From positions 17,404,288-17,468,287 of the forward strand of contig NC_092676.1 in assembly GCF_964355755.1 (NCBI RefSeq): a stretch of DNA of 64,000 nucleotides, written 5' to 3'. Made by a program: the position numbers and the translations under genes. Below the pieces are notes generated by a model. That model was not told the origin of the DNA and did not search any database. It was given only the letters and a program-made list of their open reading frames with translations. The first letter of the stretch is position 1; the number at the start of each line of letters is the position of its first letter. Of this stretch, positions 15,301-26,190 are shown one piece after another. The DNA comes from Antedon mediterranea. Its lineage: Eukaryota > Echinodermata > Crinoidea > Comatulida > Antedonidae.

Positions 15301-18300
15301 TTGAGGAAGAGAGACTCGTGTTGTGAGTCAAGTTGTGTTATGTTGGAACAACCCAGTAAAGTGTTGTATTTGTAGCTACTGGATGTCAAGTCTCTATTTT
15401 TTATAACTGCCACCTACAATATACGATCAAAGGTTACACTGGCGCCGTGACCAGTCCGAAAACAATCAAACCAACTTTTCATCGCCGTCATCTCTATTAA
15501 CCATGCTTTTCTTCTGAAGCCATGCTGTCCAGGCGTACCCACGGTCACCAACAGACTTGACATAGAGTAGCTACAGTACAACTTTATATTGGGTTGTTCC
15601 AATACAACTTGACTCACAAAAGGAGTCTCTCCTTCTCAGCCCACAAGGTCTCTCTTGAACGCTCTCTAGTAGAGTCAAATTTATTATATTATATACTGTA
15701 GGGTTACAGTATTTCCTTTATTTTTTAAATTGACCCAATGTATTCATCAGATGTATCATGCAAATAATTCTGGCATTTTAGTTGCAAAACAATCAGAACA
15801 TGTACAGTATATTTTCACAGCTCATATTATTTCTTGATGTCCTACATGCAAGGTTTAGAAAACAAAATGAGAGTGAAATTCTATTAAAAGTCACCCCAAA
15901 TTCCACGCTCCAAGAAAATTATATCAGTAACTCGGAAGTTAACTACCGTATACACTTTCAACATTTTTTAATGTGAAATAATTCAAATGTTCAAGTATTT
16001 GAAAACAAAATTGTTTTCATTTATTTATTCATTTCTAAAATATTTTATTGGAATCTGCCCAGTATTTTTCCAATAAACAAACATGACTTACATTATAAGC
16101 ATGTTTAACACCAAGTGATTTTGTGAACTCCTGAAAAACAATGTTTTGTGGATTTAAAAGTAGTGATGATTTTCAATTAAAATGTACATAGTTGCTTACC
16201 ACTAAACTGACAGAACCTCGTGGGCGATTGCCTTTCCTTGCTTCTTCACTCTGTAAGAAAAATAGATAAATCATTATTTATCCAAAAACAAATTAGGTTA
16301 GGATTGGATTTGAAAGCTAGCCCACGAGGTTAATTACATTATGACAAAAAGGAATGCTTCCCCCGGGGTGAATTTCTGTGGAAAAAACACTTTAAACAAT
16401 GAAATTTACATGGTGAATAAAGATTTGATTTAATATTCCTGAGTCTGTACATTAAGTATAATTTTTCCAGATGTCAAACTGTATACTTCCTAACAGATCT
16501 ATTTTTGTTGCACAGTATAAAGTTGATATCGATCAAATGCATAGTAATACAGGTGAGAAGACTAGTGTGCAGGTAGTACATTATTGATTGACAAGAAGAC
16601 ATTTAAAGTAAAGCTCTGTCTACACTATCAAATTAGTTTGACAGAAAAGTGTGATGTACCCAAATAATGATAGTGATATGCCCAAATATGGTAGTGATAT
16701 AACATCATCATGTTCGTATATGGGCACATCACAATTTTTTCTCACATAAAGTTTGATAGTGTAGACAGAAACTTAAAACCAACCGTTTTAACTTTTAGAG
16801 ACCCTTTTTTCCTATATGCTTGTCTATAGGCCTAATGTACATTTTTCAAGATAATTAGTTAAGTTGTTACGTTTTTATATTGTGTTTTAAATTGTATTGT
16901 ATCTATGTTTCTAAGTTTAGGAAAACAAATTTAATGTATGTAACATTATGTGACAATAAATTGAATATTGAAACTTGAATCTCTTGAACCATGGAGGAAA
17001 AAATAATTTTTTCCTCCATGCTTGAACAGAGCTCAACAATTATGTTTACTCTGTTAAAGCCAGAAGTACAGTACAGTACTGTGCAAATAAATACAAGATG
17101 GTGATTCATATCCAATTAATAATCCAAATAAGGCCATTTAATCCAGCTTAAGTTGTCAGTACTGTGCATTTATGTTGATTTCATCAGGGAGTTGTAAACT
17201 CCCTGATTTCATGAATGTTTTTCCTAAATCTCAAAATTTGTAACTTAATAGTTTATTTTTGATTAACCTCTGAAATGAACAGCAGTATGTGTATACATTT
17301 AATATATACAAAAAATTAATAGAATAATGCGTATGTTTTTTTGGCATCATCTTTCATCTAAACACGCTTTGTAACTACTGCAATCAACACCTTTTGATTC
17401 AGCTTGATTAATATGTCAGAAAAATGTGTAGAATAATAATTAATTGTTTATTCTCCTCCTGATTGGAACATGGAGGAAATAATAATACTAATATTTTTCT
17501 TCCATGATTGAACATAATGGATTTACAAATTATAGACAAATTTATATTGCAGAATGTACATAATAAAGAATTAAAATACAGTATTTTTCCCCAAAAAAAT
17601 TTAATTTTTATTTAATAGTTTTAAAAGGCATGTATATGTATTGAACAATCTGAACAATCTACTATGATGGACGTAAACCTATATTTATTTCGCTTATATC
17701 TCCTCCAAAAATACATCTTTGTAACTTCATTAATTTTTTGACAATTATTGACAAATGACATTCAATCCTTCATTTATAAACAAAAACCAGGAATATATTA
17801 TGCATGGTTGCTATGGTTACTAGCAATGCATAGATTATTTAACCAAAATCAATTTCACACATGGTTATTTAATTACAAGGCTAATAAACTTGATAACCTC
17901 TGGGGATTTTGATATTATAACAAACTATTATTATATAACACTCTTACATAACCACATCATCCAAATAACAATCTTTATCCTAAAGAGTACTCTGTGTCTA
18001 TATGATGTATCATTTTTGTTATTTAACATAATAATTATTTACTAATAATATTCAGAAAAATAATTAAAAAAAACGACTAGAAATACTGAACTAGCAAAAT
18101 ACCAAAATTTTTGACAAAATCAATTTGATACAATCTACAAATATTAGAAATTAATATTATTATTCAATTTTTTTATTTCAACTTTATTTATAGAGGATAA
18201 CCCTTCTCCCAGTTGATATTCACGAGGCCTCTTAAATTCCAATATAAAACAGACAAAAGTATGACAACTACTAGGTACAGTGATTTTAATCAAGTCCAAA

Positions 18301-21300
18301 GCCGCCCTACTGAATATAGAATAAAATGTAATTGTTATCATGGATGTCACCTGAAAGAATGGTATAACTATTTATTATCTAAATAATGACAGTTTATTAT
18401 TATGAATAAACATTAATTAGTAAACAAAACTATTCCTTACTTCTACTACAACAATTAATGGAATAGTATCGCTATTTTATCTACTATTAAATAAAATAAA
18501 TAGTTTATCATTCATAATTATGAAACATTAATTTTAAATAAAAATATCATTTTTATACTTAATTAACAATTAATAAATACAAAGTAATATAAACTATAAT
18601 TATTCTTATTATCCCCATTAATACAGTTATAAGTATCAGAATTAAAAAATTAATTGATATTCAATATTACCTTAGGAATTAATACTATCTCTACTATGAT
18701 AGATTCATATTTTGAATTGTGCAAATAACTTTTAACAATCAATAAAATTCCACTGAATTTATATATATTTTATTACTCTTTAGTGTAGAAATTAACATTC
18801 ATTATATACAATAAAAATTGTTGCCTGTATGTAATGTAATACATTAAAACAACTCTTTGTATTTAGCATAGCCTAACAGAAAATAAAAATATATGATTCT
18901 GAATTCGTAACTAGACTAAAATTTAAATGACATACCATGAATGACTCCAAAATGAATATTAGTCTCAAAGTAAACATTCATTATATTTGATAATGCTATG
19001 AAATGCCATGATTGTCTCATATAAAATGCTTTCGAAACCTAATTAATCAATGATAGCAAAAGTATCATTCCTACAGTAAATTTCTGGAGAAAAATAAATT
19101 TTTAGTAAAATTTCAGATTGCATTGCAAACTACACATTCATTATGGATACATTTTATCTAAAATCACTCTGATATAATGTACGTCATTAAAAAACGCTCA
19201 CTCGTGTATACCAAAATGCTCTTTGAACCTAATTCATATACACTATATAACAACAACAGAATAACAGAATTGTGAATTTTAACCTATTTAATTTACTTTA
19301 AATACAACAACTTACAATTTGTGATATAACCTCAATTGGATACTGGAATATTCTATGCTTATACAAACATCGTCTGTCACTGCTAGTCGTGTCTGAAGTA
19401 TGATGAAGAAAGTCTAATGCAGCGAGCACTTATTATCGTTTGACGTCAAACGCATACAAATCAATACCATCAAGAAATTCCTGAACCACGTGTAATGATT
19501 TGTTGAGAAGGAAATTATTGATGAAAACCATTACTAAAATCTTTAGTTCTAAATTCCTAATTGTTTTTGGAATGAAATTGCCTCATCATCTAAATCAATG
19601 TGCAGAATGTAGAATTACAGAATAAATGTAAACTACATACACTAAATAAATTAATTACCAAATTATTAGGGATACAGTATTAAAATAAATTATACAAATA
19701 ACAGTCAGACTGTTTCCTGTTTTTCTAAAAATAACATTTTTCAGGTTTAAAGTGCAGGTTATTATTTTTATTTATATTTTAGTTTTGTTAATTATATTAC
19801 TTAAAGTCCTATCCCCCACAATATAAATACATTATTACTTTCAAAACATTAAACAGTCATTCCTTGTCTTAAATATACTACACTACCTATCGTTTTGTGT
19901 TGAATGTCCTCTCTTGGACAGTTTTATGCCTTATGCTTAGTTTTGTAGGCCTAGCTAGTAAACAACACTGATATACGAATATCATACACTAGCAATAGGC
20001 CTAGCCTGATGTTGTCTAGTTGCTGTATTAATAGGTATTGCTAAACCCTGCAAACCTCCAAAAAAAACATAGCAAACCTCACCGACCCAACATAAAAGTG
20101 ATTGAATCATGTGGTGTACAACCCACTGGGTCCCGTATTAATTGTCCTTCTGTTTTTGCCAGAATCTGTTAATACAGATTGGGGAAAACCCGATATTTCC
20201 GCTGAAAAGTTCTTTTTGATCGATCGAAAGTGGGCAAATCACAGAAGAAAAACGAAAATATCAATCCACATGCAATGCATGTTGGGATTATAGCGGGCCG
20301 CTTAAATGATTAGAATCGACTTATTTTTCACATTTTTAACTGTTTATGGACATAAAAATTTATTGCAATAGGACCATATAGTATTTATTTTTACATTAAA
20401 TTATACTGTAGTTTGTGACCTTAAATTAGATTTAAAAGATGTAGGGAATGTAACTATGGTACAAAAAATGGGTTTATTGTGTTGAAAAAGATATTTATCC
20501 TATAATATTCTAAATCCATAGATTACTAAAATATGGTGATGCTGTGTGTATAAGTGGATGGATCTCAGTGGAGATACAAATAGAATAAGCATAAAGCTAT
20601 ATCAAATCAATAAATTATTATATGCCAGAACTCAATTGCAAAGCTTTCGGGCAATTCTAGACCTTTCTCAGTGCGAAAGTATTATATATTGGCTCAGCCT
20701 ATATATTGTGCCAGTTCTGCGGTACATTTCATTTCCAAACCTGAGCTGCACTGACGAGATCTAATAAGATCGAAACAGTACTGTTTGCAGATTGTATATT
20801 ATTATTATACAGATATTGACTGCTTAGAGGTTAAATATAAGATTTGACATCCCCGAGGGAATGATATTAAGTTCGAGGGAATATATATTTCCCGAAGCGC
20901 CAATATTTTACCGATATATTTTATTATATAAGCCAAGAACAAGTCCTATAGTATTTGTATTGTATGTAAACAAGCCTGCCGAGACACCTTACCTTGCGAA
21001 GAATAATATACAGATAATTACTAATTAATGATTCCTTGGCAATAAAATATTCACTTTGGCCTAGGTCGTTTAAATTAACAGAAGAATTTCCATCAATAAG
21101 CCTATTAATAATAATATTATAATCAGGTACTGTAGGCCGAATAAACAATTCGTCTTCTTCTCTTCGCGTACTAGTTACTAGGTTACTACCGTGAGTTTTG
21201 ACCAATCACAAACGGTGTTTCATCACATTTAGGGAGGACTAATAACAAATGAGGGTGCTATGTATGCATAGCTTAAATAGTTTAAAAGATTAATTTCTTC

Positions 21301-24300
21301 AAGCAAGTTCCGTGGCGCAGCGGTTGAAGTGTTGTCTTGTGATGGAGTGACAATTCCATCCGGAGTTCAAGATCCAGTAGATGACTTTTGTTTATTTATC
21401 GGCAAATGCGAGTGTTGCACACGAAAATTACACAGTCAATATCATCGAACTCGAGAATTTATATGATTAATGACAGGGGACACGATAATTACGCGAAAAT
21501 TACTCAGTCAATATCATCGTTCTCGATGATATATACGATTTACGATCCTCGCAGCGGTAGTCATTTGACGCAGTTTCAACCAATCACATTCACGTATTTA
21601 CATAGGCTACAGTATGTAATATATATATATATCTTTCTTCTTTTTGTAATAAGATCTGTGATATTGAAATAAACAAAGTAACATTATACATGGGTTAATA
21701 CTCACCACATAATAGTTAAGTTGACCAGATATTGGGTCCAAAACAAACCAGCGAAACTGCCAACCTTTCATAACATTTGTATATTTATTCAAGCTACCCT
21801 CATAGGGTTGACTGTTAAAAAAAAACATATGGTTAATAAAAAAATTCATTCATAAACCATGTACTGCTTTAGCAATGTGTATAGGAATATGAAAATACAT
21901 AAGTACAATGTACGACCAAGTCAAAAGGTAAAGGTATTAATATTTGTCCTCAAACTGAGAAAATTCGGATTAGGCCATCAACAGACCCACAGCAGCCAGC
22001 AGCGCCTACCAGATCAGCATGCTGGGAGATGATCCCTTACCCTTTACCAATAGTGTACCAAGTTCTTCTACGTGCACTATGTACACGGGACCAACGGCTT
22101 TATGTCCCATCCGAAGGACGAGGCAATGAGAGTAAGGCATCTTGCCTAAGGTTACATACTCGAGTATACAATAATAAGGTTTATCGCAAATAGCTTGCAC
22201 AATGCATGATGGGAAGGGTTTGGGAGCAAACGTCACGACGCGTACGTGCAAACAACAAATCACGTACGTACGCGTTGTGACGTTTGCTCCCAAATCCTTC
22301 CCATCATGTATCGCACACGCTATTTGCGATAAACCTTATTCCAACTCTTAATTTAGGCTAGACAGAAAGACTGAGACACACTAGGACGATAACAATAAAT
22401 AGAATATAAACATACTTTATCTTATAATTACATAAACAAAAGAAATTAGACAGTTTTCATTCTAAAACTATAGTAAACATTTGCAAAGTCTTAATTTAAT
22501 TATTAAAGAATAAATTTTTTTTTTTAAATCCAATCAAATGACATCAAGATATTATTTCTTTTACTAATCATATCATTTGATTGGACGTGTGAAAATATAA
22601 TTTTCAACAAAGACAGCATAGATGTTATCTTATATTTTGTATGGTGAAAACCTTTTAGATTTTGTTTTTTATGAAGGAAAAATGCATCATTCATTCATTA
22701 TCGTCTTATAGTGTGATAGGCCTTAAGACTTTTGTTAAATCCATTGTTAATGTGCAATTCAATTATAATCACATGCCATAAAAGGACTGGGACTAACTGT
22801 ATATTCAATCAATATGGTATTCACAACAACATAATAATACAATAAAATATGTATGATTTTATACTTACTTTAGACTTGCTTCATCCTCCATTTCCTAATT
22901 TAATAATGATAAAATATAATAAAAAAACTAATTAACAGTACATCAATGGTATGGGTAACAATAGGAAACAGAAGGAGGCATATTCTAAAAACATAGGCTA
23001 TAGTACATCCAAGATTCAAGGCGTTTCTTTGTACATTTTTTAATTCTCTACATATATCATTGTATGAATGAGGCTAATATGTTTGATATTTGTAAAATTG
23101 TGTACAGTACAGTACATTGTGCTTTACACTATTAAGCCAATGCATTTTTGATAGCTATAATTGGATTGGAACAATTCAAGCATGAATTATCAATATCATT
23201 TCATTGTGTATTTTTGATGAGCGTAATATATTTACCTTGTTAGGTCAACACAAATTTGACAACAATCAGTGGAAAAGGTATAGGGAAAATTCATGCTATG
23301 ATAACCAATGCAATCGAACAGTTGGTATTTTGGTAGTAACCTCCAAAATTGTGGCGCTAATTACACCATGGAAAATATGAGTTTAGCAGTCTCACTTTGA
23401 AACAGATTCTATTTTTACATACAAAACAAACGTTTGTAATGGTAATAATAAATATCCCTTTTTTACTGACTGTAGCAAAAAGTATAAATGATTTGCATGC
23501 CACCAGTCAATTTTAGAACATTACATCTAGTAAAATCAAGTTGTATATGATTTTCATAACAAAATAGAAGTTGATTTTTAATGTGGCCACATGTAATAGG
23601 TGCAGAGTCGGAGGGAAAATGGCATCCTTCCCACGTCACCCTTTGAACAACATAATTTCAATTACCTTAACTTTATTAAATTCTGAATGGTGATATTTAC
23701 TTAAATTATTAATAATTAACAGCGCATATTCCTTAATATTATTTTAGAGATATTATATTAACATGTATGGAAATTCTGTAATACATGTGGTGCCTTTAAT
23801 TTCGCTTTGGGTTACTGTAACTGTAAGTTAGGTATGGCCTGTACGATACAGATGTCACATGTGATACTGATACAGTAGGTCACTCTATTTACAGAATTTA
23901 CATGACAAACTAGAGAAACAGCACTCAAAATCTGCTGTTTTCAAATCCAAAGTAAATGGTTGGGAAATTAAGAATAATGTGTTTAAAGGAATTAACTTTG
24001 CAACTCTCTCACTTTCAATTCTCTGGTGAAATGAACAAAAAGTATTCACATGAAATTGAACAATAATAATGATTAATTTCATCATATTAAAATGTAAATT
24101 GGCATTGATGAATAGGTAGTTATGGACTCGTATTTCAATAGAAATTACAATATATACTAAGTAAAATATATTGTTGAATGGCTGTGAATGTATAATAATG
24201 AGTCCATAAAAAACCTGTTTTGGAAGAAAATATTCAAGATGCAACTTATTAGACAATATCCAAAAATTAAGTGTATATTGAAATGAGCCAATATTAAGAT

Positions 24301-25743
24301 TTATATGATAAAATTCTCAATTTACAATTACAATTTTGTTTAAATTTTGCAATGTGTAATATAAAATAAGATTCTATAAAATTGACACCTACAGTACTGT
24401 ATCAATACTGAAAAGCAAGCTATTTTTATCTGCCTTAAAGACCCATTCCCTACAACTTTGGATCTTTTGCAAAAATAATGCATGGAATATTAATTTAAAA
24501 ACATTAAACCAGGACATTCCCAAGTCTTAAAATGAATGCCGGACGCAACTGCATCGGCCGCTGCACCTCAACCTCCGAGTATGCAGTCTGAAGGTTTTTC
24601 CCCAGCCGTACTGGAGGCCATCGCAGCAGCGGTGCAAGCTCTACCGAGGGAGGCTGTGCCTTCAGCATCCTCATATAAATTTCCACCTGTGCCAATGCTG
24701 CCTCCACAGTAGTTTAAAGGAAGAGGGACAGACCCATCGCCGGATGCTGGTACGACAATAAAACCATGACCTCACCGGTTAGTGAGGGACGTTCCGATGC
24801 TGCACAGGGTCAATCGTGTAGTTCCTGCTGTACTGTCGTACATCAGAGTCGAGTACGTGTACGATGCTCTAAAGACCTTTTGAGTATGCGCTCCACTCAA
24901 GCGAGTGACGACCTGTCCAGTCGCGTCACTGGACCCCAAACTGGTCGCCAGGCTAGAGGCCATTGCCAACGAGCCGAAGGCCCGTAGGGCTGCACCGCAA
25001 GATCTAGCTGCAGCCTTCCTGTTTCCGCAAAACGATATCATTAATGTCGGCTGCCACGCGAAAAGTCAATTGCCTCCAGGCCACTGACATCGCGCCCACG
25101 CATTACCACCGCTTTATGTACAGCAAGTCATTCGGTGTCGTGGATCTCTTTTATTTACCGTAATTGTGCTGAAAAAAAAAAAGTGGGCTCGCGCATATGT
25201 AACAGGTGCGGGATGTTGCTACATCCTGGGCGTTGTACGCTGGTGTTTTTTTTTCACCGATATACACACGAAATAATCTATACATAACGGATTAAAGGTA
25301 TAACCGACCAATCAGAACTGACTGGGTTGACGACGTTTCTATACTTGTAAGTTTAGAAGTAATTTTTAGGCCAGGAAGTGGGGGGGGGGGGGGCTTCCCT
25401 GCTTAATATTAATAATAAAGAGGTATTATTATGCCTAGCCCCACCTAGGCCTAGGCCTATAACCTAACGTAGGAGCCTAGTAGTAGTAGTGGTACGCCTT
25501 CTTCTAGGCAGAGAGTAGTATATACTGTAGGCCTAGCTAGCTAGGCCCTACTCTACTAGTACTACTACTACTAGGCTAGTTTGTTTTGAATAAGACGTAA
25601 CGGACACGTGGATTTATTGACACGTGGATTGAGCTTACCTTCACTTTCCGAAGCACACCTATCAAATGCGTTTTTTCTGTTTCCGATAACCCGGTCATAT
25701 CAGGAGCGAATTCGCTGACCTCGGTGGTAGGCACCGTTGCCAT
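581..25743 (-). CDS. OSBPL11: Oxysterol-binding protein-related protein, ORP10/11 type (3' end outside window)
   Basis: Cytosolic lipid-transfer protein with an N-terminal PH domain and a C-terminal lipid-binding ORD. Coding exons in transcript order: 25639-25743, 22869-22894, 21706-21811, 16200-16250, 14242-14406, 13516-13749, 12677-12718, 11818-11960, 8130-8218, 3255-3385, 2207-2374, 1279-1435, 581-691. All have usable acceptor and donor sites and their phases join without a break, giving 509 codons before the gene leaves the window. The start is the ATG at 25743, which opens [12 protein letters not shown]. Residues about 46-143 are a PH domain ([32 protein letters not shown]). Residues 425-434 read [10 protein letters not shown] and 465-472 read EQVSHHPP, the OSBP fingerprint. 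The PH wording is nearer to ORP10/11 than to ORP9, and I saw no FFAT motif. It may be the single ancestor-like gene of vertebrate OSBPL10 and OSBPL11, so the symbol is approximate. Exons after the one at 581 are not in the window. Confidence 0.93.
754..902. mobile_element. MITE, family with AAAGCTCTGTCT ends, copy 1
   Basis: A short non-coding element whose left end (aaagctctgtctgcactatc) is the reverse complement of its right end (tttgagagtgtggacagagcttt, imperfect). The left terminus is present twice in tandem (754-775 and 779-803). The interior shares the tatgggcacatcacat block with the copy at 16606-16775. It lies in the ORP intron between the 581 and 1279 exons. Confidence 0.75.
3650..4515 (+). 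repeat. Composite interspersed repeat, full copy (foldback end plus tRNA-like segment)
   Basis: This roughly 0.87-kb block recurs at 20811-21615 and, reversed and internally deleted, at 62465-62688. It opens with a foldback: arms 3671-3735 and 3750-3815 are near-perfect reverse complements around a 14-bp loop. It then has AT-rich sequence, followed by a tRNA-like segment from about 4277 with a box-A-like word (gtggcgcagcggtt) and a weak box B (aaattcaagac). It ends with a shared tail (cgatcctcgcagcggtagtc). The open frames in it are not shared between copies, so it is non-coding. It sits in a large intron of the ORP gene. Confidence 0.8.
4516..8129. other. AT-rich intron, no gene seen
   Basis: Remainder of the ORP intron between the 8130 and 3255 exons. 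It is AT-rich with homopolymer runs (for example an A-run near 5428) and short internal duplications such as ccaatttgcagag near 5670-5700. I found no exon, RNA gene or recognisable element. Confidence 0.6.
9121..11043. mobile_element. hAT-like non-autonomous DNA transposon, about 1.9 kb
   Basis: The element starts CAGGGCTCGCAGAATC and ends with its exact 16-bp reverse complement, GATTCTGCGAGCCCTG. Next to both termini lie related, imperfectly inverted words built on ggttgccc and gggcaa. The flanks share a 5-bp repeat, ggatg, on both sides. The CAGGG...CCCTG termini recall hAT elements, but hAT insertions normally make 8-bp duplications and I see only five matching bases. The interior has overlapping short frames (about 9690-10106 minus) without recognisable transposase motifs. 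It lies in an ORP intron. Confidence 0.72.
11482..11780 (-). mobile_element. tRNA-derived SINE, family S1, copy 1
   Basis: Read on the minus strand the element begins with a degraded tRNA-like head, continues through a core shared with the copies at 30728-31030 and 45494-45712, and ends in a tail (gactggtctcccggacggcc reads as tail on plus). In the best copy the head reads GTGGCCGAGCGGTTAAGAC (box A) and GGGTTCGAGGCTC (box B), like a Leu or Ser tRNA. Here the head is altered by a small ggccggccgg expansion near 11760-11770. It lies in an ORP intron. Confidence 0.8.
13190..13380 (-). mobile_element. tRNA-derived SINE, family S2, full-length copy
   Basis: On the minus strand the head reads agctgtagcttggtggg (box A type) followed by tccaatcctgacctagtgcc (degenerate box B and start of body). 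The tail has gagttgcgagttacaa-like words in plus orientation and ends near the ctcgccaatta motif. The same order occurs in plus orientation at 51584-51770, and truncated copies are at 14437-14800 and 38935-39080. It sits 136 bp from an ORP exon (13516). Confidence 0.75.
14242..21811 (-). CDS. OSBPL11: PH-domain exons of the ORP gene
   Basis: Three exons (21706-21811, 16200-16250, 14242-14406) encode the whole pleckstrin-homology domain. Strands 1-4 come from the first exon ([18 protein letters not shown], then [12 protein letters not shown]). The short middle exon gives [17 protein letters not shown]. The last gives the remaining strands and the C-terminal helix ([14 protein letters not shown] to [12 protein letters not shown]). 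In known ORP10/11 proteins this domain binds phosphoinositides and helps target the protein to Golgi or endosomal membranes; here that is inferred from the family. All three junctions are in frame (first exon after phase 2, the others phase 0). Confidence 0.92.
14437..14800 (+). mobile_element. Degraded family S2 SINE pieces
   Basis: The segment starts with gtgaagctgtagcttagtgg, the tRNA-like head of the S2 family, just outside an ORP PH exon. A later piece (tctgacctagtgccaaagttg near 14780) matches the body. The part between is not shared, so this is either a disrupted copy or two independent fragments. Confidence 0.5.
15257..15680. mobile_element. MITE with about 135-bp inverted arms
   Basis: The left arm (15257 onward, tgactctactatagaggg) and right arm (ending ctctctagtagagtca) are imperfect reverse complements over about 135 bp. 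The shared interior words include gagtcaagttgt and ggaacaaccca. The 140-bp centre is unique. Short open frames on both strands are by-products of the inverted structure. It lies in an ORP intron. Confidence 0.78.
16092..16130 (-). CDS. OSBPL11: Candidate 39-nt cassette microexon inside the PH domain
   Basis: Between the PH exons 16200-16250 and 14242-14406 lies a 39-nt open segment with a good acceptor (tttcag) and a consensus donor (gtaagt). Both flanking exons join at phase 0, so including it would add 13 residues ([13 protein letters not shown]) without a frameshift. Known ORP10/11 proteins, as I recall them, run straight from the PRG-S-V-S-L strand to GAVVSP, so this would be an optional exon. 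I have no transcript evidence and the match could be chance. Confidence 0.4.
16606..16775. mobile_element. MITE, AAAGCTCTGTCT family, copy 2
   Basis: Left end taaagctctgtctacactatc and right end gatagtgtagacagaaactt are inverted repeats. The interior shares the tatgggcacatcacaa word with copy 1. It is about 360 bp upstream (in gene direction) of the short PH exon. Confidence 0.78.
16984..17030. repeat. Short stem-loop repeat (ggaggaaaaaa/ttttttcctcc)
   Basis: A small palindrome, ccatggaggaaaaaa followed by ttttttcctccatg, flanked by ttgaa words. A second, more decayed version is at 17464-17512. No function can be read from it. Confidence 0.5.
17520..20100. other. Very AT-rich intron, no gene seen
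   Basis: Part of the large ORP intron between the 21706 and 16200 exons. It is dominated by A/T runs with TAGGCCTA-type words near 19950-20000. I found no exon, RNA gene or recognisable element. Confidence 0.6.
20165..20460 (+). repeat. Interspersed repeat family D, copy 1
   Basis: About 290 bp recurs at 50895-51190 in the same orientation, sharing gttgggat, tatagcgggccgct, tcttatttttcacattttta and gtgaccttaaatta. The 3' third alone is found at 26100-26190. It has no open frame conserved between copies and no clear tRNA head. Class unknown. Confidence 0.7.
20811..21615 (+). repeat. Composite interspersed repeat, second copy
   Basis: Same order as 3650-4515: the tacagatattgactgcttag start, the first foldback arm, the AT-rich middle and the tRNA-like segment from about 21309 (gtggcgcagcggttgaag), then the tail. 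The second foldback arm is deleted here, so this copy cannot form the hairpin. A short internal duplication of the aaaattacacagtcaat block is present near 21425-21510. It ends about 90 bp from the PH exon at 21706. Confidence 0.78.
22030..22130 (-). mobile_element. SINE-core fragment related to family S1
   Basis: About 100 bp resembles the internal core of the S1 SINEs (gtgcac, gtacac-gga, acgg-ttta-gtcc, atccgaaggacgag) but lacks the same head and tail. It may be another SINE family sharing a conserved core domain. The similarity is imperfect and judged by eye. Confidence 0.5.
22174..22341. mobile_element. Foldback (near-palindromic) MITE
   Basis: The element reads aataaggtttatcgcaaata at the left and the reverse complement tatttgcgataaaccttatt at the right. 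The arms continue through catgatgggaag, gggagcaaacgtcac and gcgtacgt words to a short centre near 22250. Almost the whole 168 bp can fold into one hairpin. It lies in ORP intron 2. Confidence 0.82.
24530..25260 (+). pseudogene. GC-rich relic, possibly a retroelement gag-like remnant
   Basis: This block is clearly richer in GC than its surroundings. An open frame from 24536 to a TAG at 24710 gives a 58-residue Ala/Pro-rich peptide ([20 protein letters not shown] at the start). A second frame at 24905-25087 gives another ([16 protein letters not shown]). The two are separated by stops. I do not recognise either; the composition recalls the N-terminal part of retroelement gag proteins, but no zinc knuckle, protease or reverse transcriptase motif is visible. 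It lies in ORP intron 1. Confidence 0.4.
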
Positions 25744-26099
25744 TTTTTTGGTGTTGGACCTTTAAATATAGATGGCGACAAACTGAATAAACAAACGCAC
25801 ATGTGATTAGGCTCAGGGAATTGTAAATAAAAATTAGGTAGACATTTTCGATAAAAATACAAGGCAAAAGCGAATTTAAATTTAAATTACTACTATACTA
25901 ATCTATAAACGATAGATGTAGGTTATTTTTATTTCGGATCAGTGCAGCCTAGCCTAGAACTAAGCCTCTAGTAATACTGTATAGATAGGCTTTTAGCTAG
26001 GCCCAGTCCTAGCTAAGCTAGGCTAGTATAGTACTAGTAGGGCCACTCCATGGTTGGGCCAAGGTTAGGCTAGGGTGCGGCCTAGGCCTAGAAAGTGTC

Positions 26100-26190
26100 T
26101 CAGTCTCAATAGGACCATATAATATTTATTTTTACATTATACGTAGTTTGTGACCTTAAATTATATCTAAAAAACGTAGGGAAGGGGTCT
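26100..26190 (+). repeat. Interspersed repeat family D, 3' fragment
   Basis: Matches only the last third of the repeats at 20165-20460 and 50895-51190 (caataggaccatata, tttatttttacatta, gtgaccttaaatta). The 5' two thirds are absent, as expected of 5'-truncated retroposition, though a deletion is equally possible. Confidence 0.65.

Noticed and set aside
24504-25041. Minus-strand frames of 67 and 89 codons in the GC-rich block
   Set aside because: High GC lowers stop frequency on both strands. Neither frame resembles a known protein, and the plus-strand frames are at least as plausible.
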